Source of the DNA: Clostridiales bacterium UBA3678
GTDB taxonomy: Bacteria > Bacillota > Clostridia > TANB77 > CAG-508
Assembly (NCBI GenBank): GCA_002372935.1
Contig: DFJF01000007.1
Location: 33,293 to 97,292 of the forward strand
Reading direction: 5' to 3'
Length of the DNA stretch: 64,000 nucleotides
Numbering within the stretch: position 1 is the stretch's first letter; each line of letters opens with the position of its first letter. Below the pieces are notes generated by a model. The model searched no databases, was not told the DNA's origin, and saw nothing but the letters and a program-made list of their open reading frames with translations. Below are positions 26,386 to 35,038 of this stretch, piece after piece. The translations under genes were made by a program, and so were the position numbers.

Positions 26386-27819
26386 ATGAAAGCAATAAGA
26401 AAAACAAAAATTGTAGGAACAATAGGACCAGCAAGCGAAAACAGATTAGAGGAATTATTTGATGCAGGATTAAATGTATGCAGAATAAATTATTCACATG
26501 GAAGTTATGAGGAGCAAAGAGAAAAGACAGAAGAAATAATTAGATTAAGAAAAGAATTAGATTTACCAATTCCTATGATTCTAGATATGCAAGGACCAGA
26601 AATTAGAACAGGTATGTTAGTTACAGGAAAAAATGAAAAAATAATGTTAGAAGATGGTCAAACATTTACATTAGTAAATGAAGATATTATTGGTGACAAA
26701 GACAAAACATCTGTAACATACAAAAATTTATATAAAGATGTTAAACCAGGAGCAAAGATTTTAATAGATGATGGAGCTATAGAATTAAGAGTAGACAAAA
26801 TAGTTGACAAGGATATAGTTTGTACTGTAATCCACGGAAATGGTTTAGGAAGCAGAAAGACAATGAATTTACCTGGAACAGAAGTTAGATTGCCAGCTTT
26901 AAAAGATAAAGATATAGAAGACTTAAAAGCTGCATGTGCACATGAATATGATTATGTTGCTATATCATTTGCAAGAAACACAGATGATATAATGCAAGTT
27001 AGAAAAATATTAGATGAAAATGGTGGAAAAGACATTAAACTTATCACTAAAATTGAAAATGTAGAAGGAATAAGAAATACAAATTCTATTGTTGAAATGG
27101 CAGATGCTCAAATGGTAGCTCGTGGAGATATGGCAACAGAAACTGACTTTACTGAACCACCAGTTATGCAAAAGAGAATTATAAAAATGGCAAATTCTTT
27201 AAATAGACCAGTAATTACTGCTACACAAATGCTTGAATCAATGACACATCAACCACTACCAACAAGAGCAGAAGCATCAGATGTTGCAAATGCTATATAT
27301 GATAGAACAAGTGCAGTAATGCTTTCTGGAGAATGTGCTCAAGGAGATTACCCAGTTGAATGTGTAAAAACAATGGCAAAGATTGCAAATAGAGTTGAAC
27401 CAACAATTAATTATTGGAAAAGATTTGAACAAAATGAAGATTCAGATTTATCTACATTAGAAATGAGTGTTGCAAACTCTGCTTGTGTACTTGCTAAAAA
27501 CATGAAAGCAGACGCAATTGTTGCATATACAAATACAGGAGATAGTGCTAGAAGATTAGCAGGATTAGGAGCAGGATGCCCAATACTTGCTGTTACAGAT
27601 AATAGAAAAACATTCTATCAATTAGGATTAGTTTGGAATGTTTATCCTGTATATGTTGATTCTAAAGAAAGTACAGATGAAACAGTAGAAGCAGGTATAG
27701 AAAAATTAAAGAAACAAGGGGTTTTAGAGAGTGAAGATATAGTTGTTGTTTCTGGAGGAGCAAAATTATTAAAAGGTGAAACAAATAGTAAAATTGCTTG
27801 TGGAATTATTAGAATATAA
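26386..27819 (+). CDS. pyk: Pyruvate kinase
   Basis: A 477-aa pyruvate kinase, converting PEP and ADP to pyruvate and ATP in glycolysis. TKIVGTIGPASE opens the barrel. CRINYSHGSYEE, ILDMQGPEIRTG and the catalytic KIENVEGIRN with MVARGDMATET (Mg ligands) follow, then TATQMLESM and SEC-type helices. The C-terminal domain ends KIACGIIRI near 477, so the extra PEP-utiliser domain found in Bacillus pyruvate kinase is absent. The RGDMATET stretch deviates slightly from the usual RGDLGVE. AAGGAAG precedes the ATG. It is monocistronic, with its own promoter and a strong terminator. Confidence 0.96.
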   Translation: MKAIRKTKIVGTIGPASENRLEELFDAGLNVCRINYSHGSYEEQREKTEEIIRLRKELDLPIPMILDMQGPEIRTGMLVTGKNEKIMLEDGQTFTLVNEDIIGDKDKTSVTYKNLYKDVKPGAKILIDDGAIELRVDKIVDKDIVCTVIHGNGLGSRKTMNLPGTEVRLPALKDKDIEDLKAACAHEYDYVAISFARNTDDIMQVRKILDENGGKDIKLITKIENVEGIRNTNSIVEMADAQMVARGDMATETDFTEPPVMQKRIIKMANSLNRPVITATQMLESMTHQPLPTRAEASDVANAIYDRTSAVMLSGECAQGDYPVECVKTMAKIANRVEPTINYWKRFEQNEDSDLSTLEMSVANSACVLAKNMKADAIVAYTNTGDSARRLAGLGAGCPILAVTDNRKTFYQLGLVWNVYPVYVDSKESTDETVEAGIEKLKKQGVLESEDIVVVSGGAKLLKGETNSKIACGIIRI

Positions 27820-27822
27820 TAA

Positions 27823-27882
27823 AAAATAGAGAAAAATTATAAAGGCTACTTTTTAGTAGCCTTTATAATTTTCCTCTATTTT
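27823..27882 (+). terminator. Strong terminator after pyk
   Basis: A nearly 28-bp stem: the left arm 27823-27850 ends in AAAGGCTACT, the loop is TTTT, and the right arm 27855-27882 begins AGTAGCCTTT and ends CTCTATTTT. Confidence 0.9.
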
Positions 27883-28007
27883 CTAAGAATTTACGTTTTT
27901 TAAAATTAATTACAAATTGAATAAAAAAGATTGAAAAATAAAGAATATTATGGTAAAATAAATCTATATGTTAAAAAAATATACATAGAAGAATAGGAGT
28001 GATAATT

Positions 28008-28454
28008 ATGATAGCTATAGGTAGTGATCACGGGGGATATAAATTAAAAGAAGAATTGAAAAAATATTTAGAAGAAATAGGACTAGAATATAAAGATGTT
28101 GGCACAAATAGTGAGACTAGAACAGATTATCCGATTTTTGCAAAAGAAGTTGGGCGACTTGTAAGTGAAAAAAAATGTGAAAAAGGAGTTTTAATTTGTC
28201 GTTCTGGACACGGAATGGAGATTGCAGCAAATAAATTTAAAGGAGTAAGAGCAGCATCTGTTTCTAATGAAGATGATGCTAGAATGGCAAAGTCTGATGA
28301 CAATGTTAATGTGCTTTGTTTAGGGGCAGATTGTTTAGAAACAGATGAAGCAATTAGAATCCTAAGAGTATGGATTGCCACAGAATTTAAAGGTGGAAGA
28401 TACAAAGAAAGATTAGATATGATAGAAGACATTGAAAAAGAAAATATGAAATAA
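28008..28454 (+). CDS. rpiB: RpiB/LacAB-family sugar-phosphate isomerase
   Basis: A 148-aa isomerase of the RpiB/LacAB family, interconverting ribose-5-P and ribulose-5-P. IGSDHGGYKLKEELKK is the N-terminal nucleotide-like fold with the phosphate-binding His. The catalytic Cys lies in VLICRSGHGMEIAANK (about residue 64). The loop reads C-R-S-G-H-G instead of the more usual C-G-T-G-I-G, which resembles LacA/LacB-like members, so the substrate could be another aldose phosphate. ATG 28008 with AGGAG 8 nt upstream is preferred over GTG 27999. The next gene (TagO-like) begins 12 nt after the stop, so the two are likely co-transcribed. Confidence 0.88.
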   Translation: MIAIGSDHGGYKLKEELKKYLEEIGLEYKDVGTNSETRTDYPIFAKEVGRLVSEKKCEKGVLICRSGHGMEIAANKFKGVRAASVSNEDDARMAKSDDNVNVLCLGADCLETDEAIRILRVWIATEFKGGRYKERLDMIEDIEKENMK

Positions 28455-28466
28455 CGGAGGAATAAT

Positions 28467-29714
28467 ATGTGGGGAGATATAGCTATTGCATTCCTTTTAG
28501 CATTTATTGTATCATTTATGGCAACACCATATTCAATGAAATTAGCACATAAAATTGGAGCTGTAGATATACCAAAAGATGATAGAAGAATGCATCAAAA
28601 TTCTATGCCAAAACTTGGCGGAGTTGCTGTAATAGCGGGATTCTTAGTATCTATTATTTATTTATTAATAGTTTCATCAATAGAAAAGAGTATAGATCTT
28701 TTTGGTTCAGAAATGTATATAAAAAAATTAATAGGTGTATTTTTAGGAATTATAATTATTACGATTACAGGAATTTTAGATGATATAAAAACTTTAAAGC
28801 CACATCAAAAACTTATAGGACAAATATTAGCTGCAATTATAGTTGTGGCATTTGGAACACAAATTGATAATATAAATTCTGGATTTTTACAAATAGGATT
28901 AAATAGATGGATATCAAGCATAATTACAATAATTTGGATTGTAGGTATAACTAATGCAATAAATTTAATGGATGGTTTAGATGGTTTATCTTCAGGCATT
29001 TCTTTGATATCATTAATTTCCTTATTAATGATATTTGCATTAAATAACTCTCCAATGGTTGCAATACTTGTTATATCATCTTTAATAGGTGCTTTGGTAG
29101 GATTTCTACCATTTAACTTTGCGCCAGCTAAAACTTTTATAGGTGACACTGGATCAAATTTTTTAGGATTTATGCTAGCTGTTATATCAATTTTAGGTGT
29201 AGCAAAAACATATACATTTGCTGTAATTGTTCTACCAATTTTAGTTTTAGGATTACCAATATTAGATGTAACCTGGGCTATTATTAGAAGAATTATAAAA
29301 GGAAAGTCAATAAAGGCTGTATTTAAAGCAGATAATGAACATGTACATCACAAGCTAGTTAAAAGGGGGTTTACACAAAAGCAAGCTGTTTTTATATTAT
29401 ATGGTGCAAGTACTATATTTGGGATGTTTGCAATAATACTTTTTGATAGTGGGATCTGGAAAGCACTTTCATTTTTACTAATGGTATTTGCAGCAGTTGC
29501 AATAGGTTATAAAAATTTTATTATAAATAAAAATGAAATTGCGGCAGATACAAAATATGAATGCTCTGTATGCAAATATATTTATAATCCAAAATATGGA
29601 AACGAAAAAGCAGGAATTCATAAAAATACGCCATTTAATGATTTACCAAAAAATTGGGTTTGTCCAGTTTGTGGGGAAAAAAAGAATGTATTTGAAATAT
29701 ATAAAGAACAATAA
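28467..29714 (+). CDS. TagO/WecA-type undecaprenyl-phosphate sugar-1-phosphate transferase fused to rubredoxin
   Basis: A 415-aa polytopic glycosyl-1-phosphate transferase that loads a sugar phosphate, probably GlcNAc-1-P, on undecaprenyl phosphate to start teichoic-acid or polysaccharide synthesis. Family motifs are DDRRMHQNSMPKLGG, NLMDGLDGL, GDTGSNFLG and the cytosolic HVHHKLVKRGF. About ten membrane helices end near residue 350. Residues about 362-413 form a complete rubredoxin: YECSVCKYIYNP, GNEKAGI, PFNDLP and WVCPVCG, with all four Cys iron ligands. TagO/WecA proteins normally end after the last helix, so the fusion is unusual and hints at redox sensing or electron delivery at the membrane. 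CGGAGGA lies upstream of the ATG. Confidence 0.9.
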   Translation: MWGDIAIAFLLAFIVSFMATPYSMKLAHKIGAVDIPKDDRRMHQNSMPKLGGVAVIAGFLVSIIYLLIVSSIEKSIDLFGSEMYIKKLIGVFLGIIIITITGILDDIKTLKPHQKLIGQILAAIIVVAFGTQIDNINSGFLQIGLNRWISSIITIIWIVGITNAINLMDGLDGLSSGISLISLISLLMIFALNNSPMVAILVISSLIGALVGFLPFNFAPAKTFIGDTGSNFLGFMLAVISILGVAKTYTFAVIVLPILVLGLPILDVTWAIIRRIIKGKSIKAVFKADNEHVHHKLVKRGFTQKQAVFILYGASTIFGMFAIILFDSGIWKALSFLLMVFAAVAIGYKNFIINKNEIAADTKYECSVCKYIYNPKYGNEKAGIHKNTPFNDLPKNWVCPVCGEKKNVFEIYKEQ

Positions 29715-29809
29715 AAATTTCAAAATTTTTCATAAATAAATTTTGTATATAAACATAAAAAGAACAAATAATAAATTTAAGAAAATTGATTAAATTTAGG
29801 AGGAAAATT

Positions 29810-29950
29810 ATGAAATTTTTTAAAGGCGTAATTGTAGGAACTATGATTGGTGCTGGAGCTTGGATGATGTATAACGAAAGTGCTAAAAGCAGTAAGAAAA
29901 AAGTTCTTAAAAATGGAAAAAGAATTATAAAAAATATGGGTTTAATGTAA
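29810..29950 (+). CDS. 46-aa membrane-anchored small protein (YtxH/DUF3918-like)
   Basis: ATG 29810 follows AGGAGG with ideal spacing and opens a 46-codon frame ending at TAA 29948. FKGVIVGTMIGAGAWMMY is a Gly-rich membrane helix at residues 4-21, followed by a Lys-rich cytoplasmic tail (SKKKVLKNGKRIIKN). This resembles small YtxH/DUF3918-type proteins of Bacillota, whose function is unknown. It stands alone between tagO and rnc and ends in a terminator. Confidence 0.7.
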   Translation: MKFFKGVIVGTMIGAGAWMMYNESAKSSKKKVLKNGKRIIKNMGLM

Positions 29951-29963
29951 AAATAAAATAAAG

Positions 29964-29996
29964 ACTATGCAAAATTTTATTTTGTGTAGTTTTTTA
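29964..29996 (+). terminator. Terminator after the 46-aa gene
   Basis: ACTATGCAAAA (29964-29974) pairs with TTTTGTGTAGT (29980-29990) using two G-U pairs, then TTTTTT. Confidence 0.75.
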
Positions 29997-30102
29997 TATT
30001 ATAATATTTTATTATATTTTGATAAAATAGTACGGTAAAATCTAATATTATTAGAGAATAAAAAAGAAATTAATAATGGCATTGCAAAAAATGAATAAAG
30101 TC

Positions 30103-30132
30103 TTTACAAATACAAAAAAACAATGTTATAAT
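30103..30132 (+). promoter_or_regulatory. Promoter of rnc
   Basis: TTTACA (30103-30108), 18 bp, extended TGTTATAAT with TATAAT at 30127-30132. Confidence 0.65.
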
Positions 30133-30163
30133 AGGAATCGGAAAAAGGAGTGAATTTTTTAAT

Positions 30164-30859
30164 ATGCAAAGCATAAATAACAATTTAGAAAAATTAGAAA
30201 AAGAAATAGACTATCATTTTAAAAATATAAAATTATTGGATAAGGCTCTTACACATACTTCTTATGCATATGAAAAAAAAGTAGAAAGTAATGAAAAACT
30301 TGAATTTCTTGGAGATAGCATACTTGAGTTTGTATCTAGTGAATATATATTCGAAAATTATTCTAAACTAAAAGAAGGAGAAATGACTAAAGTTAGAGCT
30401 AGTGTTGTTTGCGAGAAAAGCTTGTATGGTATTGCAAAAAAGCATAATTTTGGTGATTTCTTGAATCTTGGAAAATCAGAAAAGGTATCACAAAGTGAAG
30501 TAAGACCTGCAATTATGGCAGATAGTGTGGAAGCTGTTATTGCTGCAATTTTTTTAGATGGAGGAATTGAACCCGCAAAAAAATTTATTTTAAGTAATTT
30601 AATAGAAAGCATAGAAAATTCAACTAAACATATTGGACAAAAAGATTACAAAACAGTATTACAAGAAATTTTACAAAAAAATGGTAATGCAAAAATTGAA
30701 TACGAAATTATAAAAGAAAGCGGACCAGACCATGACAAAATTTTTTTTGCGGAAGTAAAATGTAATGGAAAGATATTAGCAGGAGGAGACGGCAAAAGCA
30801 AAAAATTGGCAGAAATGCATGCAGCTAAAAAAGCTTTGGAGAGAGCAAAAAAGTTATAA
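30164..30859 (+). CDS. rnc: Ribonuclease III
   Basis: A 231-aa double-strand-specific endoribonuclease that processes rRNA precursors and structured mRNAs. The nuclease domain has the signature NEKLEFLGDSILEF (about residues 43-56, with the metal-binding Glu and Asp) and ADSVEAVIAAIFLDGG. A C-terminal dsRNA-binding domain (YKTVLQEILQKNGNAKIEYE...AKKALERAKK) covers about residues 158-230. Length is normal. AAAAAGGAG precedes the ATG. It is followed at 17 nt by the radical-SAM-like gene, an order often seen in Clostridia. The 25-bp hairpin at 5077 and the pyk terminator stem are the kind of substrates it could cut. Confidence 0.96.
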   Translation: MQSINNNLEKLEKEIDYHFKNIKLLDKALTHTSYAYEKKVESNEKLEFLGDSILEFVSSEYIFENYSKLKEGEMTKVRASVVCEKSLYGIAKKHNFGDFLNLGKSEKVSQSEVRPAIMADSVEAVIAAIFLDGGIEPAKKFILSNLIESIENSTKHIGQKDYKTVLQEILQKNGNAKIEYEIIKESGPDHDKIFFAEVKCNGKILAGGDGKSKKLAEMHAAKKALERAKKL

Positions 30860-30876
30860 AAAGGATGTGATTTTTA

Positions 30877-31920
30877 ATGAAAAAGTTTATTATTCCAATT
30901 TATGTTCCATATACTTCGAGCAAAAAAGATTGGATTTTTGATAATCAAAAAATTGTAAATGGCAAAAAAGAATTAACAAAAGAGAAACTTAAGGATATTA
31001 TACAAACTAATATTACTAAAATAAAACAGGGAACTTTTATAGAAGTTGCATTTGTAGGGGCCGATTTTACTAATTTATCTGAAGATTTACAAATAGAATT
31101 ATTAGAAATTCTACAAAGATATATAAAAGATGGGAAGATAAATAGTATAAGAGTTTCAATTAGACCAAATAATATAACAAAAAGCAAATTAAAAATGTTA
31201 AAAAAATATAAAGTAAAATCAATAGAATTAGAAGTACATTCAACAAATGATTACATATTGAAAAGTATAGGTATGGACTATTCATTTAAAGATATCAAAA
31301 AAGTATCAAAAATGGTTAGACTTAGAGGATTTAAGTTAGGACATCAAATGACTATTGGTTTACCAGATAGTACAAAAATAGATGACATAAATACTGCAAA
31401 AAGCCTTGTAAAACTTAAAACTAGTATGGTAAGTATAAATCCAGTTTTAGTAATAAAAAATACATCTTTGGAAAAAGAATTTCAAGAAAGAACATATAAA
31501 CCATTAGCAGTAGTACAAGCAATAGAAACTTGCAAAGAATTAGTAAAAATATTTAATAAAAAAAATATAGAAATTACAGCAATAGGATTTGACCCATTAG
31601 ATAGTGAGGTAAAACAGGAAACTTTTTCAGAACAAGTTATTTCTGGTCCGTTTCATCCTGAATTTAGACAATTGGTTGAATCTAGCTTATGGTATGATGT
31701 TATAGTTAATAAAATTAAAATGTTAAATACTAAAGTTATGCAAGTAGAAGTAACTATAAATCCAGAAGATGTAAACAATGTAATTGGATATAAAAATGAG
31801 AATATAGAAAAATTAAAAGATACTTATGATGTTGAATTGGTTGTTACGACAGATGAAACTATGAAACGAGGAAAGTCAAAAATAGATATTACAAAAGTTT
31901 TTGGCTCTGAAGAAATTTAA
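30877..31920 (+). CDS. ELP3-like radical-SAM family pseudoenzyme (cluster cysteines lost)
   Basis: A 347-aa homologue of the ELP3-like radical SAM protein commonly encoded after rnc in Clostridia. The barrel aligns clearly: IPIYVP...NQKIVNG, SIRPN, ELEVHSTND, GFKLGHQMTIGLPDST, NPVLVIKNTSLEK. The iron-sulfur motif region, normally PHxGCPHxCxFCNQ, reads PYTSSKKDWIFDNQ, so all three cluster cysteines are replaced (Ser, Trp, Asp). The SAM-binding GGSF is degraded to VGADF. The reading frame is intact and the fold well conserved, so it is a maintained non-catalytic protein, not a decaying gene. The C-terminal 60 residues (NNVIGYKNENIEKLKDTY) resemble a KH-like nucleic-acid-binding module. A role in RNA binding beside RNase III is inference. 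Confidence 0.8.
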   Translation: MKKFIIPIYVPYTSSKKDWIFDNQKIVNGKKELTKEKLKDIIQTNITKIKQGTFIEVAFVGADFTNLSEDLQIELLEILQRYIKDGKINSIRVSIRPNNITKSKLKMLKKYKVKSIELEVHSTNDYILKSIGMDYSFKDIKKVSKMVRLRGFKLGHQMTIGLPDSTKIDDINTAKSLVKLKTSMVSINPVLVIKNTSLEKEFQERTYKPLAVVQAIETCKELVKIFNKKNIEITAIGFDPLDSEVKQETFSEQVISGPFHPEFRQLVESSLWYDVIVNKIKMLNTKVMQVEVTINPEDVNNVIGYKNENIEKLKDTYDVELVVTTDETMKRGKSKIDITKVFGSEEI

Positions 31921-31932
31921 TAACATAAGAAT

Positions 31933-31978
31933 AAAAATCCTTTTTTTACAAATAATTGTAAAAGAAGGATTTTTTTTG
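31933..31978 (+). terminator. Terminator after the radical-SAM-like gene
   Basis: AAAAATCCTTTTTTTACA (31933-31950) pairs with TGTAAAAGAAGGATTTTT (31957-31974), then a T run. Confidence 0.85.
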
Positions 31979-32014
31979 TTTTAAAAAGGTAATAAATTAT
32001 TACAAATAAATAAA

Positions 32015-32036
32015 AATTTTAAATATATTTAAAATT
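32015..32036. repeat. Perfect 22-bp A/T palindrome upstream of the AI-2E family gene
   Basis: The palindrome has the halves AATTTTAAATA and TATTTAAAATT with no spacer. It lies about 70 bp before the next start codon. It could be an operator, but palindromes of pure A/T arise readily in such DNA. Confidence 0.3.
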
Positions 32037-32107
32037 CTTTAGTAAATTTCAACATAAAATTAATATAAAATAATAAATTTAAATTATAGAGAGGATTTAA
32101 ATGAAAA

Positions 32108-33212
32108 ATGTCTGATAAAAAAATTAGCTGGACAAGAGTCTTAAAAAATATTGGTTATATTTTTGGAATAATCATAATTACTATTATTGTGGTGAAATTG
32201 GCTATTTTTTATATGCCATTTGTTATTGCATTTGTTATATCAATTATGATAGAGCCATTAATAAAAAAAATAATGAAGAAAATGAAATTTTCTAGGAAAC
32301 TAAGCTCTATTATTGTATTTATTATTGTATTTGGGATTATTTTAGGATTACTTATATGGGGAATTACTACAATTATTTCTGAAGCAACAAATTTATTGTC
32401 AGGTTTTAATAATTATTATGAAAAAATTTCAAATCAATTGAATTATATGATAGAGAATTTAAAGTTTGATAGTGTAAATACTTCTGGCGAATTAAAAGAT
32501 ATTTTAGGAAATACTTCTACATCTCTTTTAGAAAAAGTTTCTAAATATTTACAGGGATTTTTAAATAATCTAGTTAAATTTTTTACATCAATTCCAAGTA
32601 TGACAATTTATTTTATTGTGACAATTTTGGCATTATATTTTATATGTACAGATAAAATATATATGATAGATGAATTAGAACATCACCTACCAGATAATTG
32701 GGTAAAAGGGTTAAGTAGACATACAAAAGAAATTACAAAATCAATGGGAGGATATTTAAAAGCTGAGCTGAAACTAATAGGGATTTCATTTGTTATATCA
32801 CTTATAGGACTTTATATAATGCACTTTTTAGGATTAAATGTTGGCTTTCCACTTTTAATTGCATTAGGAATAGGGTTTGTTGATGCACTTCCAATACTCG
32901 GTTCTGGAACTGTAATGGTACCATGGGCAGTTATTTCTGCACTAAACGGAGATTTTAAATTAGGTATTTCAATTCTTACATTATGGATAATAATGAGTGT
33001 AACAAGGCAATGTTTAGAGCCAAAACTTGTTAGTCGGAAACATAGGAATTCATCCAATTTTTACAATAATTGCAATGTATACAGGGTTCAAAATTATGGG
33101 TGTTTTAGGCATGTTTGTTGGACCTATTATTTTAATTATATTAAAAAATGTTTTTAAGAATTTTATAGATGGTGGAGTTATAAAAGTAATTTTAGAAAAA
33201 AATGCAACTTGA
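32108..33212 (+). CDS. AI-2E family (PurR-like/YtvI-type) transporter, expressed only with a +1 shift at CGG
   Basis: A 367-aa membrane protein after one skipped base. About eight hydrophobic helices, the soluble insert around residues 100-160 and the motif DALPILGSGTVMVPWA are those of AI-2E/UPF0118 family exporters. The zero frame reads CLEPKLVS and then an in-frame CGG (33035-33037), after which it becomes non-homologous and stops near 33157. Skipping the C continues as GNIGIHPIFTIIAMYTGFK and GMFVGPIILIILKN to TAA 33212, the invariant C-terminal helix pair of the family (LEPKxVxxxIGIHP). GAGAGGA lies 12 nt before ATG 32108, a loose spacing. The substrate is unknown. The gene stands between two terminated units. 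Confidence 0.85.
33035..33037 (+). other. CGG +1 recoding site 3 (AI-2E family gene)
   Basis: Codons read GTT AGT CGG AAA. Skipping the C gives AGT GGA AAC ATA GGA, joining LVS to GNIGIHP. It is residue 310 and the only in-frame CGG of the gene. The zero frame would run about 40 further non-homologous codons. Confidence 0.75.
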
Positions 33213-33276
33213 TGGGTTGATTTTTTGATAGATAAGTGGTAGAATTAAGCAAAATGTTAACATAAGGAGAATTTTA

Positions 33277-34956
33277 ATGGATATTTCTATACAAGTTCTT
33301 TTAAAACAGGTCAAAAGAAATAATAGTTCTAATAATATAAATTTAATTAAAAAAGCATATGATTTTGCAAATAAAAAACATGAAAATCAATATAGAAAAT
33401 CAGGCGAGCCATATATAATTCATCCAATAAATGTTGCTTACAACTTAGCTACATGGGGTATGGATACACCAAGTATATGTGCTGGTCTATTACATGATGT
33501 AGTAGAAGATACATCAGCTACTTACCAAGATATACAAGTTGAGTTTGGTGAAGAAATAGCTCAAATAGTAGATGGAGTTACTAAACTAGCTGATGCTTTT
33601 TCAGATTTAGAAGAAAAACAAACAAAAAATTATACAAAATTGTTTGGTGCGATGGAAAAAGATATAAGAGTTATAATTGTAAAATTGGCAGATAGGTTGC
33701 ATAATATTCAAACATTAACATATTTAAGACCAGATAGGCAGCTTGCGATTGCAACAGAAACAATAGAATTATATGCACCAATTGCTCATAAGCTTGGTAT
33801 GCATGATGTGCAAATTCAATTACAAGATGAAGCATTCAAATATGTTCATCCAGAAGAATACAAATTTATAACTGAGAAATTTGAAAAATTAAAAGAGAAA
33901 AATAAAGAAAATTTAGATAATACAGTAAAAATTTTAAAACAATTTTTGAAAAAACAAAGAATACCAGCACTTACAAATTTAGAATACAAACATTTATATA
34001 ATATTTATATAAAGATGAAAGAGAAAAATATTGATATAAGTCAGATACAAGATTTATTTGCAATAAAAATCATTGTAAAACACAAAAGAGAGTGCTATAG
34101 AATATTAGGCGCCTTGAATACTCAATTTAGAACAATACCAAAATCTTTTCGAGATTATGTTGCAATTCCAAGAAACAATAATTATCAAGCATTGCAAGAA
34201 ATAATTTTTGGAGAAAAAGGTTGTATAGTAGAGGCACAAATTTGCACTTATGAGATGAATAAAATGTCTAAATATGGGATTACAAATTATTTTAGATATT
34301 TTAAAGCAAATGGTGAGGAAAATTTTGAAAATAATTTATCAGGAATAAAAGATACTCTAGAGTTAGAAGACTTAATAAACAATCCAAAAGAATTTTTAAA
34401 AACACTAAAAGAAGAGTTAATAGGTAAAGAGACTTATGTTTTCACACCAAAAGGTGAAATTAAAGTATTGCCAAAAGATGCCGTAGTTTTGGATTTTGCA
34501 TATGCAATTCATAATGATATAGGAAATAATATTTCTGGATGTATGATAAATAGCAAATATATGCCAATTACTACTAAGTTAAGAAATGGAGATATAGTTC
34601 AAATTATTACATCAAAAGATGGAATTACTCCAGAAAAAGAATGGCTAGATATTGTAAAAACAGCAAAGGCCAAGATACACATTGTGAAAAGACTGAAAGA
34701 AACTCAAAAAACAATACAGAACGTAAATTTAGATATTTTTATAAAAAAATTAGGAGATATAAGTTTAAATGGAATTATTTCTGAAGTTACAGAAATTTTT
34801 ACAAAAAATAATATCAATATGGAATCTTTTGAAGTTAATATGGAAGATGGAATAAAAATACATATAACATTAGAACAAATATATTTACCAAAATTAGATG
34901 AGGTAATCAAAGAACTAGCTGAAAAGAATCAAATAGAAAAAATAAATAAATATTAA
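33277..34956 (+). CDS. RelA/SpoT homologue with intact hydrolase and degenerate synthetase domain
   Basis: A 559-aa Rel-family protein acting on the alarmone (p)ppGpp. The HD hydrolase motifs are complete: YRKSGEPYIIHP, LLHDVVEDT and LADRLHNIQTL. The synthetase region is eroded. The GRxKxxYSIxxKM motif reads LEYKHLYNIYIKM, the YQSLHTTV motif reads YQALQEII, and the EVQIRT motif reads EAQICT. Asp in QDLFAIKII and the Glu in EAQ remain. A TGS domain (ETYVFTPKGEIKVLP, about residues 385-450) and an ACT-like C-terminus follow, but the helical/zinc-finger region between them is nearly absent, making it about 170 residues shorter than classical Rel. It is therefore probably a dedicated hydrolase or regulator. 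GGAGAA precedes the ATG. Confidence 0.85.
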   Translation: MDISIQVLLKQVKRNNSSNNINLIKKAYDFANKKHENQYRKSGEPYIIHPINVAYNLATWGMDTPSICAGLLHDVVEDTSATYQDIQVEFGEEIAQIVDGVTKLADAFSDLEEKQTKNYTKLFGAMEKDIRVIIVKLADRLHNIQTLTYLRPDRQLAIATETIELYAPIAHKLGMHDVQIQLQDEAFKYVHPEEYKFITEKFEKLKEKNKENLDNTVKILKQFLKKQRIPALTNLEYKHLYNIYIKMKEKNIDISQIQDLFAIKIIVKHKRECYRILGALNTQFRTIPKSFRDYVAIPRNNNYQALQEIIFGEKGCIVEAQICTYEMNKMSKYGITNYFRYFKANGEENFENNLSGIKDTLELEDLINNPKEFLKTLKEELIGKETYVFTPKGEIKVLPKDAVVLDFAYAIHNDIGNNISGCMINSKYMPITTKLRNGDIVQIITSKDGITPEKEWLDIVKTAKAKIHIVKRLKETQKTIQNVNLDIFIKKLGDISLNGIISEVTEIFTKNNINMESFEVNMEDGIKIHITLEQIYLPKLDEVIKELAEKNQIEKINKY

Positions 34957-35038
34957 TTAATATAAAATGGCAATAAAAGTTGAAAAATAATTATTTTTTT
35001 ACTAGATTTATGCCTTAAGGGAAGGAAAGAAAATAATA

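Noticed and set aside
33027..33212. Independent 61-aa membrane protein
   Set aside because: It is the C-terminal helix pair of the AI-2E family protein reached by the CGG shift and has no ribosome site of its own.
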